Shown here: positions 1 through 7,731 of the stretch, one piece after another | Position numbering within the stretch: the stretch's first letter is position 1 | How the letters are laid out: each line of letters opens with the position of its first letter | Assembly (NCBI GenBank): GCA_035499415.1 | Contig: DATJYV010000028.1 | Coordinates: forward strand, 1-28,484 | Reading direction: 5' to 3' | DNA: 28,484 nt | Origin: DATJYV01 sp035499415 | GTDB taxonomy: Bacteria > Bacteroidota > Ignavibacteria > UBA10030 | Translations under genes and position numbers: made by a program | Notes under the pieces: model-generated | Told to the model about the DNA's origin: nothing | Databases searched by the model: none | The model's input: the letters and a program-made list of their open reading frames with translations, nothing else

Positions 1-1346
1 TTGTAAACGGGAGATGCCGCAGAGGCGGCAAGATAGATGCCGTACGGGTCGGTCCATGCGTCCTGAGTTCCTGCATTGAGAAAGACCGGCCTGGGAGCAC
101 AGAGTGCGAGAAGCGAATGCGCATCCACGGGACAGAGCTCGATCTTCCGCGGCAGATACGAGGTTGGATGAAGCGGCCCGCACCACTTCAAAAAATTGCC
201 GGCCATCCAATGATACTCGCGGTCCCAGGCCGAATTCTCGACATCCTGCCCCCAGTGTCTTCGGTTCATTTTCGTCCCCATACTGCCGCCGCAGCTCGGA
301 AACGCAATCGCGATGCGCGAATCGTACGCCATTGCCACGAGAGCTGTTTTTCCAAACCGGGAATGACCGGTCACGCCGATCATTCGCGCGTCGACGCTCG
401 AATCCTTCTCAAGGAAATCAATCAGCCGGCTCACGCCCCAACTCCATGCCGCGATCGTTCCCCAATCATCCGGCTTCCGCCAATGCCCGCGATTCACGAG
501 GCCGATGAGATAGCTCGTCAAGCCGGCCCCGTTGTCGGGCTGAAGCGCGCCGGGATTGAACATGCAGACGCCCCATCCGTTTGCGGCGCAGTACTTCCAA
601 TGCATCTCCGGGGAGAATCCTCCGATGACGATCATCACCGGCACTTTTCTTTTCAAACCCACCGGCATACGCAGCGTGGCGAGGATCTTCGGGACATTCC
701 GTACGAGAGGATAGCGGGAACTGTCAATATATCCCGTAATCGCTTCCTGATTGCAGGGCACACCGCCAACTTCCTCTGTCGACCATGAAGTCGACCATCG
801 TACACCGGGGAGTGTGCTGTCAGGAGGGATCTTCCCCCAGAATTGCTCGCAGACATCCCGAAGGATTTCCGGCCGTCTGGAATCCCACCACTGCTGCGGA
901 GATGCGACCGTCGTTCCGTCATGCATTTTCAAGAGATCGATCGCAGAGTACGAGCCGACACGCCACGCATCCTTTCCGGGAAAAATTCCGCCGGAGACAT
1001 CGTCATAGTTGTTCCAAAGACCCCACGCCGAGCGCGTGACGATGTGCCCCGCCGCGTCTGTCCAGTTGCCGTCGGGCTTCAGAGAGTCGGAAGGATAAGT
1101 CCCCGCGGGGGCGTTGGGGTCGCGCAATTTTGGGGGAAGTTCGGGAAACGACAATCCGAGCTGCCACATCATCTGGTCACGGTCCTGGACGTTCGTGACA
1201 TTGTTCGGCGGAACATCCGGGAATTGGGTTTGAGGAAATGAGATGGACAGGGGAAGAAGGCAGAAGACCGGAGACAGAAGGCGGGCCGACAACAGGCGAA
1301 TTCGACTGCCACTCAATTCCCCATCATCTTGAAACTCCGCTTTCAT
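1..1346 (-). CDS. CE15 glucuronoyl esterase, secreted (C-terminus cut by window edge)
   Basis: Translating the minus strand from ATG at 1346 gives 448 residues with no stop before the left edge. Residues about 17-36 are a hydrophobic signal segment (RLLSARLLSPVFCLLPLSIS), although the preceding n-region is unusually acidic, so a later start is possible. The alpha/beta-hydrolase serine motif GHSRFGK lies at 327-333 (Ser329), an acid candidate at Glu370, and a His at 410 in PVDAHSLLALCAPRPVF. This spacing fits carbohydrate esterase family 15, whose members cleave the ester between 4-O-methylglucuronic acid of xylan and lignin alcohols. At 448 residues it is probably nearly complete. Its ATG overlaps the TGA of the upstream corrinoid gene (ATGA), implying translational coupling. 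Acetylxylan esterase of a related hydrolase family is the alternative. Confidence 0.85.
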   Translation of the reverse strand, partial: MKAEFQDDGELSGSRIRLLSARLLSPVFCLLPLSISFPQTQFPDVPPNNVTNVQDRDQMMWQLGLSFPELPPKLRDPNAPAGTYPSDSLKPDGNWTDAAGHIVTRSAWGLWNNYDDVSGGIFPGKDAWRVGSYSAIDLLKMHDGTTVASPQQWWDSRRPEILRDVCEQFWGKIPPDSTLPGVRWSTSWSTEEVGGVPCNQEAITGYIDSSRYPLVRNVPKILATLRMPVGLKRKVPVMIVIGGFSPEMHWKYCAANGWGVCMFNPGALQPDNGAGLTSYLIGLVNRGHWRKPDDWGTIAAWSWGVSRLIDFLEKDSSVDARMIGVTGHSRFGKTALVAMAYDSRIAIAFPSCGGSMGTKMNRRHWGQDVENSAWDREYHWMAGNFLKWCGPLHPTSYLPRKIELCPVDAHSLLALCAPRPVFLNAGTQDAWTDPYGIYLAASAASPVY

Positions 1347-1984
1347 TTCTTCCCGACGAGGTTGAGAAACATGTCGACGGCGTTCGAGGCGTCAGATCCG
1401 TATCCATCCGCTTTTATTTCGTCTGCGTATTGCTGGCTGATGGGCGCTCCGCCGATGGCCATCTTGATGTGGCCGAGCCCCTTCTCTTTAAAACCATCGA
1501 TGACCACCTTCATATACGTCATGGTGGTGGTCAGGAGCGCGCTCATCCCGATGATGTCGGGCTTGTGCTGCTCCGCTGCCGCGAGGAATTTCTCGATGCT
1601 TTGATCAACCCCGATATCGTAAACTTTGAACCCGGCTCCCTCGGCCATCATGCAGACGAGGTTTTTCCCGATGTCATGCAGGTCGCCGCGGACGGTACCC
1701 ATCAGCAGGATGCCCGCGGGTTTCACAGTCGAATCTTTCGAAGTAAGCAGCGGCTTGAGGACAGCCATCCCGGCTTTCATCGCCCGTGCGGCAATAAGAA
1801 CCTCCGGGACGTACAGGACATTATGCTTGAAATCCTCGCCAACAACGCTCATGCCGGCGATCAGTCCCTCCGTCAGCACTTCCTGCACCGGCCGCCCCTC
1901 CGCAAGAGCATCCTTCGTCATCTGCTCGACCTCCTTCGCCTTTCCTTCGTAGAGGCATTGATTCATGAGTGCATAGTCGGGCAT
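1343..1984 (-). CDS. Corrinoid (B12-binding) methyltransferase protein
   Basis: This 213-residue cytoplasmic protein has the architecture of MtaC/MtbC/MttC-type corrinoid proteins. An N-terminal four-helix cap (about 1-90, containing EGLIAGMSVVGEDF and YVPEVLIAARAM) precedes a Rossmann-like cobalamin domain. The lower-axial-ligand motif DxHxxG is D101-L-H103-D-I-G106 within GTVRGDLHDIGKN, followed by SALLTTTM at 148-155 and GGAP at 178-181. Such proteins carry a methyl group on cobalt between a substrate-specific methyltransferase and a methyl acceptor. The gene has a GGGAG Shine-Dalgarno-like element about 12 bases before its ATG. It lies 20 bases after the UroD-family gene, its likely methyl-donor-side partner, and overlaps the CE15 gene by 4 bases. 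The family is certain; the substrate is not shown by the sequence. Confidence 0.95.
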   Translation of the reverse strand: MPDYALMNQCLYEGKAKEVEQMTKDALAEGRPVQEVLTEGLIAGMSVVGEDFKHNVLYVPEVLIAARAMKAGMAVLKPLLTSKDSTVKPAGILLMGTVRGDLHDIGKNLVCMMAEGAGFKVYDIGVDQSIEKFLAAAEQHKPDIIGMSALLTTTMTYMKVVIDGFKEKGLGHIKMAIGGAPISQQYADEIKADGYGSDASNAVDMFLNLVGKK

Positions 1985-2004
1985 CGATTCCGTTTTCTCC
2001 CTTC

Positions 2005-3063
2005 TTATCTGCTCTTTATGCGTTTGCCGTTGAATTCATCCAGCGCCTTCTGCATCGCGACGATGTTTTCCTTCGGCATTCCCGGGCTCGTCCCGCCGCC
2101 GACCGAAAGAATGATCCCTTCGCCTCCGCTCTTCTCGAGGACCTCGAGCGTCGCCGCCCGCACTTCCTCCGGCGTTCCCCGCACGCCCACTTCCAGCGGG
2201 TTCACATTTCCCATCAAACACATCCTCTTCCCGACGCGCTCCTTGACTTCCGCGATGTCCGTCTGCTTCCCCCAGTTGAGAACATTGAACCCGCAATCCG
2301 GCAGGTGGTCGAGACAGGCCGTGATCTCCGCGTCGTTGTGATAAATCTTCACCCACTCTTTCGGGAACGCATCGCAGATTTTTTTCAGATAGGGGTGGGC
2401 AAATTCCTTGTAATGTTCTTCGTTGATGAAACCGACGATGTCGTCGAGAATGAATATTCCCTCAACCGTGTCTCCCATTGCCTTCTGCTGTGCCTTGAGC
2501 CAATCGATGATGAGATTCGTGCAGCGGTCGATCAACTTATGCGCCCACTCCGGCTTTTCGACGAGGTCGATCATGAAATCCGTCGTGCTGCGGACAAAAC
2601 CGGCTGTGCAGAGAGGCCCCCGGGATGTCACGAGCGGGAGAATTTCGCCGGTGTCGAGAATTCGCTGCCGATGCATCCGAATGCGATGCAGGGTCATCCC
2701 CATGAATGCGTCGGCGTCGACTTCATAATCGGGAAAATTGTCGAGGTCCTCGATGTGATAGAGTGTGTGGTACTCACTCGGCGTGTTGTTCTGCCAGAAT
2801 TTTATTTTTGCCCCCAGCGCCGAGGGTTCGGCCGCCATTCCGTATTCCATCCACCAGGAGGGAACAAATATGATATCCGGAAATTCACGATGGATTTTCA
2901 TGTTCGATTGAAACCAGAGCTCGGGGTCGAGAAAGTAGTCCATGTGATTCAACCCGAGGTATCCGGGAATCCATGGACTGTCGATAATCAAGGCCATCGG
3001 CACCTTGTCGAGCTTCTCAAGACGCGCCGCTCTCTTAAATGTCGCCCATTGTTCAGGTTTCAT
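2005..3063 (-). CDS. UroD-superfamily corrinoid-dependent methyltransferase (putative O-demethylase)
   Basis: The 352-residue soluble protein belongs to the uroporphyrinogen decarboxylase superfamily, TIM-barrel enzymes that include MtaA/MtbA, CmuA and O-demethylase methyltransferase I proteins. Visible landmarks are E201 and E216 (14 residues apart) in a segment with LDDIVGFINEEHY, H242-N-D in KIYHNDAEI, MGNVNPLEV at 284-292 and the C-terminal GGGTSPGMPKENI. The HxC zinc motif of the MtaA group is absent (H-N-D instead), so this is not a typical coenzyme M methyltransferase. True uroporphyrinogen decarboxylase is unlikely given the adjacent corrinoid gene and the absence of heme genes. It lies 39 bases after the GH115 alpha-glucuronidase gene and 20 bases before the corrinoid gene. 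I infer methyl transfer from a sugar methyl ether, possibly 4-O-methylglucuronate, to the corrinoid protein. There is no Shine-Dalgarno sequence before the ATG. Confidence 0.88.
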   Translation of the reverse strand: MKPEQWATFKRAARLEKLDKVPMALIIDSPWIPGYLGLNHMDYFLDPELWFQSNMKIHREFPDIIFVPSWWMEYGMAAEPSALGAKIKFWQNNTPSEYHTLYHIEDLDNFPDYEVDADAFMGMTLHRIRMHRQRILDTGEILPLVTSRGPLCTAGFVRSTTDFMIDLVEKPEWAHKLIDRCTNLIIDWLKAQQKAMGDTVEGIFILDDIVGFINEEHYKEFAHPYLKKICDAFPKEWVKIYHNDAEITACLDHLPDCGFNVLNWGKQTDIAEVKERVGKRMCLMGNVNPLEVGVRGTPEEVRAATLEVLEKSGGEGIILSVGGGTSPGMPKENIVAMQKALDEFNGKRIKSR

Positions 3064-3083
3064 TGGGTCGGATATTGGCAGAA

Positions 3084-3111
3084 AAGGATTAAGGGTTGAG
3101 GGTTAAGGATT
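3084..3111. repeat. Four-copy 7-bp tandem repeat, AAGG(A/G)TT type
   Basis: On the plus strand four heptamers follow each other without gaps: AAGGATT, AAGGGTT, GAGGGTT, AAGGATT. The array covers the last two codons and TAA stop of the GH115 gene (read AATCCTTAA on the minus strand) and most of the short spacer before the UroD-family gene. No hairpin is formed because the repeat is purine-rich on one strand. Its function is unknown; it may be replication-slippage sequence. Confidence 0.7.
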
Positions 3112-5991
3112 GTGGGCGATGCGGGCACTCTCGGGTGGGCCGAGGTAGCTCGGCTTGACGCCGCCGAGGTCGACGACAAGTTTCTGCAGGACGAGGCCGG
3201 GGTCGATCATCCAAAACTTCAGCACGTGCATTCCGGCCTTCTCCAGGTGATGCGTTGACGTTTCGGTCGTGATGTTGTTCGAAACACATGTTCGCCAGTT
3301 TTGCGGGGATCGCTCGACGTTGACGGAGACAATCTGCGGGGTCTCGTCATCTAACGCGACCGCATAGCGCAAGTCCCTGCCGTGAAAATCGAGTGTCGGA
3401 GAAAGATAGCATGTGACCGTCAGGTTGCCGGCGTCGAACAGATACGTTCGATATTCCAGATGCGGCGCGTTCGATTCCGGCTTCTGCTCCGTCGCGGTCA
3501 CAGGAACGAGTGTGACGCCGGACAGGGTCCTTCCAATATCCGGAATCTTTTCCCATCGCACTTGATTTCCCCCGAGCGCCCGGGTGTAGTGCTCCGCCTC
3601 CATTGAAACGCATCCGCCGCTTTCGACGAAGCAGTCCTCCGCCTGGGATTCGGGTACCGTGCGGTTGTTTGCATCGACCCGGACTGTGATGTTCGATTTG
3701 TCCGGCCCCGAGACAACTATTTGGGAGTTTTGATTTCCTTTCGGCGCCTTCTTCCAATCGATGCTGACGAGCACTGTCTCCTGGACATCCACTGTTCCCC
3801 TGCTCCTGCTCAAGCGGATCCAAGGATCGCGGGGTTTGAGCGCAAACGTGAACGGCCGTTGTCCCCGGTTAAAAATCTCCAGGCGCGAAGTACGCGGTCC
3901 GTACGGGTCGAATTCCGGCAGCCGCGGCGGGTCGGTACTCGTCGGCCACGAGGCCGTTGAGCCATCGACCGCAACGCCGAGATGTGCGTCGACGGGAACG
4001 TCAATCTCGCTCACCTGCGGCATGGAGTTCTTCTCCGGCTGCTGCCAGTAGGTGTAGCCGATGTGTGTCTGGTCCATCATGTGGCTCCATTTCCCGTTCG
4101 CGAGGATGGCATTATAATAGTAGGAAATGGAAGAATCCCTGGCATACAATTCCCGCGCCCTCGCGGCCAATGCGTTTGTCGCAGACCTTCCCTCTTGTGC
4201 GTACAGTCGATTCCTGGCCACGGTCACGTACAGCTCGTTAAGGTTTGCGCAAGCGCTGACAGGATGAAGCACGAGTTCGAAGAAAGCGTCTCGATATTCT
4301 GCAGGCAGGGATCGGGAAATTTTCTCGGCTTCGGCGGTCAGCGCGTTGTAATCGCCGACAATCGCGTCTGCCTCACCGTAATTGACCAGACTGTAGGTCT
4401 CGGGCGACAGGAGCTCCGGTTTGCGCCTCGAGTTGAATCGCGTATACTGTTCGAGGATCCGGCCGATTTGCGCCGACCATTCATCCGGAAACTGCTGGGC
4501 CGCCCACGACGTCGCGTATTCAGGGATCGTACGCGCGTTCATTCGTTCCGGGTTCCACGCGTCGTCGAGGAAGAATGATATCGGGTATTCCATCGGTTTG
4601 ATGTCGCCCACGTTGACGATCCACTCCTGCCGTGCGCCGAATTCGTACGCGAGCCGCATCTGTTCCCACGTCCTTGAAATCTGATTCGTGTTCAGCCATT
4701 TGTAGTTGCGCGGATCTCCCACGTAGTCGAAGTGGTAGTAGATGCCGTACCCGCCTGCGCGGGGCTTTTCGTCCAGGGACGGGAGCTTCCGAATATTTCC
4801 CCAATTGTCGTCACAGAGCAGGAGCGTGACATCATCGGGAACGCGCATGCCCTTGTCGTAGTACTCCTGCACTTCTTTATAGAGCGCCCACACCTGCGGA
4901 ATCGCCCTGACGTCTTTCCCCGTAACGTCTCCCAGGATCGCCCGTTGATCCGCCACGATCTTCTCCAGGAGTCCGATATTCGCCTGCGCACTCATCGGCA
5001 TGTCTCCATCACCCCTCATCCCCACTGTAACGACACTCTCATACGATCCCATGCGCTTGATTCCCGTTCTCCAGAACTCCCGCAGCGTGCTGTCGTTCTT
5101 GTCGTACTGCCACGGTCCCTTCCCGTAGCGGCGCCACTCGTCGTGCGCCCGCATCATCGGCTCATGATGAGACGTGCCGATCACGACGCCGTATTCATCC
5201 GCGAGACGCGGGTTTTCAGGGTCGTCATCGTAAAATGCGCTCCCCCACATTGCCGGCCAGAGAAAATTCCCTTTCAGGCGGAGAATAAGCTCGAACACGT
5301 GCCCGTAGAATTTGCTGTTGAATCCGCCGAATTTTTCCTTCGCCCATCCCGCAAGCGACGGCGCCTCGTCGTTGATGAAAATCCCGCGGTATTTTATTTT
5401 CGGTCCGTCCTGTCTGCGCGTTCCGGCAAGGATGTAGATGCTCTTTTTCTTCTTCGGCGGTACATCGGCCCACCAATACCACGGCGATACGCCGATTTTG
5501 GCCGAGAGATCGTACATTCCGAAAATCGTGCCGCGCTTGTCGCTCCCGACTATGACGAATGCGCATTCCACGCCGTCAAACGGATTCCTGACCACCTGCA
5601 GCAAATACGATTCCCATTGTCCCGCGATGCCGGAGACATCGATCTTCCTGGATGCAACCAGACGGTCGATGAGTGCACTCTTCCCCAGCGTCCCGACAAG
5701 GACGAATTCCTTCGCGTGCGGAATGGAATCCTTGATGATTTCGGGCGCAAGCGCGGAAACGCGTTCGATGTCACCCCGCAAGTCTCCGGCGGCCCGCAGA
5801 ACGCCTGGAAAATCGCGGGAGCTCACAACAAGGGGAGCCGATGCGCCGTTCGCCGAGAGAGCGAATGCGCCGGCTCTCGGCGAAGTGACAACATCCGTTG
5901 AATCATCCGCAGCGCGGACGAGGCATGATATCGAAATCGAGAATAGCAGAATTCCGCCGAGTCGGCGGGCAATGAGATCCATACTCATCAT
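3103..5991 (-). CDS. GH115 alpha-glucuronidase (xylan 4-O-methylglucuronosidase)
   Basis: This 962-residue exported enzyme matches glycoside hydrolase family 115, which removes (4-O-methyl)-glucuronic acid side chains from internal and terminal xylose residues of glucuronoxylan. A signal peptide covers about residues 1-27 (LLFSISISCLVRA). Family landmarks are YRGIFINDE at 201-209, GNFLWPAMWGS about 241-251, GTSHHEPMMRAHDEW at 272-286, YKEVQEYYDKGM about 371-382, LLCDDNWGNIRKLP at 391-404 and YYHFDYVGDPRNYKWLN about 418-434. The C-terminal third has beta-rich segments of the kind seen in GH115 proteins. There is no T9SS tail, so it is probably periplasmic or outer-membrane-associated. The start is crowded by alternative ATGs (residues 1, 2 and 4). 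The first overlaps the TGA of the upstream GH10 gene. It is followed by the UroD/corrinoid pair. Confidence 0.96.
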   Translation of the reverse strand: MMSMDLIARRLGGILLFSISISCLVRAADDSTDVVTSPRAGAFALSANGASAPLVVSSRDFPGVLRAAGDLRGDIERVSALAPEIIKDSIPHAKEFVLVGTLGKSALIDRLVASRKIDVSGIAGQWESYLLQVVRNPFDGVECAFVIVGSDKRGTIFGMYDLSAKIGVSPWYWWADVPPKKKKSIYILAGTRRQDGPKIKYRGIFINDEAPSLAGWAKEKFGGFNSKFYGHVFELILRLKGNFLWPAMWGSAFYDDDPENPRLADEYGVVIGTSHHEPMMRAHDEWRRYGKGPWQYDKNDSTLREFWRTGIKRMGSYESVVTVGMRGDGDMPMSAQANIGLLEKIVADQRAILGDVTGKDVRAIPQVWALYKEVQEYYDKGMRVPDDVTLLLCDDNWGNIRKLPSLDEKPRAGGYGIYYHFDYVGDPRNYKWLNTNQISRTWEQMRLAYEFGARQEWIVNVGDIKPMEYPISFFLDDAWNPERMNARTIPEYATSWAAQQFPDEWSAQIGRILEQYTRFNSRRKPELLSPETYSLVNYGEADAIVGDYNALTAEAEKISRSLPAEYRDAFFELVLHPVSACANLNELYVTVARNRLYAQEGRSATNALAARARELYARDSSISYYYNAILANGKWSHMMDQTHIGYTYWQQPEKNSMPQVSEIDVPVDAHLGVAVDGSTASWPTSTDPPRLPEFDPYGPRTSRLEIFNRGQRPFTFALKPRDPWIRLSRSRGTVDVQETVLVSIDWKKAPKGNQNSQIVVSGPDKSNITVRVDANNRTVPESQAEDCFVESGGCVSMEAEHYTRALGGNQVRWEKIPDIGRTLSGVTLVPVTATEQKPESNAPHLEYRTYLFDAGNLTVTCYLSPTLDFHGRDLRYAVALDDETPQIVSVNVERSPQNWRTCVSNNITTETSTHHLEKAGMHVLKFWMIDPGLVLQKLVVDLGGVKPSYLGPPESARIAHNP

Positions 5992-7715
5992 TTCATCAAA
6001 ACCAGTTTCCGGACAGATGAAAAATTGCCGGCGTCGAGACGGTAGAAGTACACGCCGCTTGGATTCGATCCCGCGTTCCAGGTGACCTGATGCGTCCCTG
6101 CCGGGAAGCTGCCGTTTGCAAGCGTTGCAACGTCGCTGCCGAGAAGATCATAGATTCTCAGGCGCACATCGCTCGAAACCGGCAACTCAAAACTGATCAC
6201 CGTCGTCGGATTAAATGGGTTCGGATAGTTCTGATTGAGCGCGAAGGTGGACGGCAGGCCGGATTCCGGCCGGACGGCGTTGCTTTGCGGGACAAGCCCG
6301 TTGACCGCGACCTGGAGCGAGTCCCACGCGCGCGTCAACCCCGTGTCTGCGGAGACGGAAACGGAATAGTTCTGGTCCCGCGCGGCGACAGCCGTGGCGA
6401 GCGCAGCAGTCAACGCGGCCCAGGAAGATGGCGTGTAGCTGTTTTGCTGAAGACTGTCGGCGTGGGCGATGAGGGATGCAAGCGCGTTGTAGACTGTTCC
6501 GACATCGGCCGCCGCGTAGAACGCCGGTTTGCACTGGTTGTGCGAGTCCCAGAGGGACGAAGATTGATTCGCCTGGAACGTGTACGCATCGTTCAGCCCG
6601 TCTTTGGAGACGCTGACGATCTTCCCGCGGCCCGACCGGAGGCTTCGCTCGACGAAGCACTTAAACAGCATTCCGTACTGGTTCGCCTGTGCAGCCAGGA
6701 CGGCGGCGGAGGGGCTGCTGAAGCCGGTTGCAACGTCAAGTTCCGTCACCGACATTTCGGTGCAGACGGGATAGAACTTGTTGTAGGATGCGATGAACGA
6801 CTGCGCCGTCGGCGTGGAGAGGTTGTTATGTTCCTGCATGCCGATGCCGTCGAGATAGCCCGCCTGGTAGATGGGCGTCAGCAAATTCACGATTCCATCC
6901 GCTTTTTTTGACGTCTCCGTGTTGTAGTCGTTGTAATACAGCATGATTTGTGACTCGCCAAATTGTGTCGTGTACTGGCGCGCGAGCTGGAAGGCCGTCA
7001 TGATGTACGTCGAATCGCCAAAGGTGGTGTACCACTCGTTGCCCGTCGTGCGAACCGATCCGGTATTATCGTCGACGGCCTCATTGACGACGTCGATGGC
7101 GACAAGCATCCCGGGCCAGTTCTGATGGATCAACCTGATGATCTCATGAATGTAAAAATCCATCCGCTGAATCATCTTGTCTTTCGTCAATCTCGTCCCC
7201 GTGGGCGAGTAGCCGGAGCGGAAGAAGCTCGTGGGGGTTTGTGAATACCAAACGAGCGTGTGGCCGCGGAACGTGAAGCCCTGCTTTTTTGCCCAGTTTA
7301 ACTGTGCGATCATGTCGCCGTTAAAGCGTATGATCGGATGCGTGTCGACCGAATCTTTGGCGCTGCTCGAGGCCGCGTTGTATGCGGAGGCGCTCCCGGC
7401 CGTGTCGACCGTGTACTGGGGTTTCATATTGTTGCCGGGAGACATGTTGTTCATGTGGTATTGGATGAGACTCCCGCCGTACGGCGTCACGACCGCCGAT
7501 TGCCCGGTAACGGCGGAATCGGTGGCAAATCCGATGTTGCGGTACGACAAAAGGCACCCAATGCGAAAATCATTTGCAAAGACGGTTTTCAGGTGCGGCA
7601 CGGTCGTTTGAATCGTATCCACCTGAGCGCGCAGTGAGGCCGTCGCCATGATCGTCCCGACAACGAGGGCCAATATTTCACGGTGACTCAGGGCGGCAAC
7701 ATGTATCCCGGTCAT
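5988..7715 (-). CDS. GH10 endo-1,4-beta-xylanase with FIVAR-like module and T9SS tail
   Basis: I choose the ATG at 7715 (575 residues) over an upstream in-frame ATG at 7826. It has a good AAGGAGGG ribosome site and begins a normal signal peptide (MTGIHVAALS... ending about SLRAQ at 31). The longer form would overlap the esterase gene upstream. The GH10 catalytic domain spans about 40-400, with acid/base E212 in VAIDVVNEAVDD and nucleophile E325 in SVTELDVATG. Residues about 405-475 form a three-helix FIVAR-like module (LASLIAHADSLQQNSYTPSSW). The last about 85 residues are a T9SS type A sorting domain (FALNQNYPNPFNPTTVISF to ...RKLVLMK). The enzyme should therefore be exported to the cell surface or released. 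It cuts the xylan backbone internally. Confidence 0.95.
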   Translation of the reverse strand: MTGIHVAALSHREILALVVGTIMATASLRAQVDTIQTTVPHLKTVFANDFRIGCLLSYRNIGFATDSAVTGQSAVVTPYGGSLIQYHMNNMSPGNNMKPQYTVDTAGSASAYNAASSSAKDSVDTHPIIRFNGDMIAQLNWAKKQGFTFRGHTLVWYSQTPTSFFRSGYSPTGTRLTKDKMIQRMDFYIHEIIRLIHQNWPGMLVAIDVVNEAVDDNTGSVRTTGNEWYTTFGDSTYIMTAFQLARQYTTQFGESQIMLYYNDYNTETSKKADGIVNLLTPIYQAGYLDGIGMQEHNNLSTPTAQSFIASYNKFYPVCTEMSVTELDVATGFSSPSAAVLAAQANQYGMLFKCFVERSLRSGRGKIVSVSKDGLNDAYTFQANQSSSLWDSHNQCKPAFYAAADVGTVYNALASLIAHADSLQQNSYTPSSWAALTAALATAVAARDQNYSVSVSADTGLTRAWDSLQVAVNGLVPQSNAVRPESGLPSTFALNQNYPNPFNPTTVISFELPVSSDVRLRIYDLLGSDVATLANGSFPAGTHQVTWNAGSNPSGVYFYRLDAGNFSSVRKLVLMK

Positions 7716-7731
7716 AACCCATCCCTCCTTC

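Noticed and set aside
1238..2341. Long plus-strand open frame of 367 codons
   Set aside because: It lies opposite the corrinoid and UroD-family genes, whose protein motifs are unmistakable; it has no recognisable domain and is a shadow frame.
2005..3063. Annotation as uroporphyrinogen decarboxylase (HemE)
   Set aside because: The neighbour is a corrinoid protein, there are no heme genes nearby and the sequence fits the methyltransferase branch of the superfamily better.
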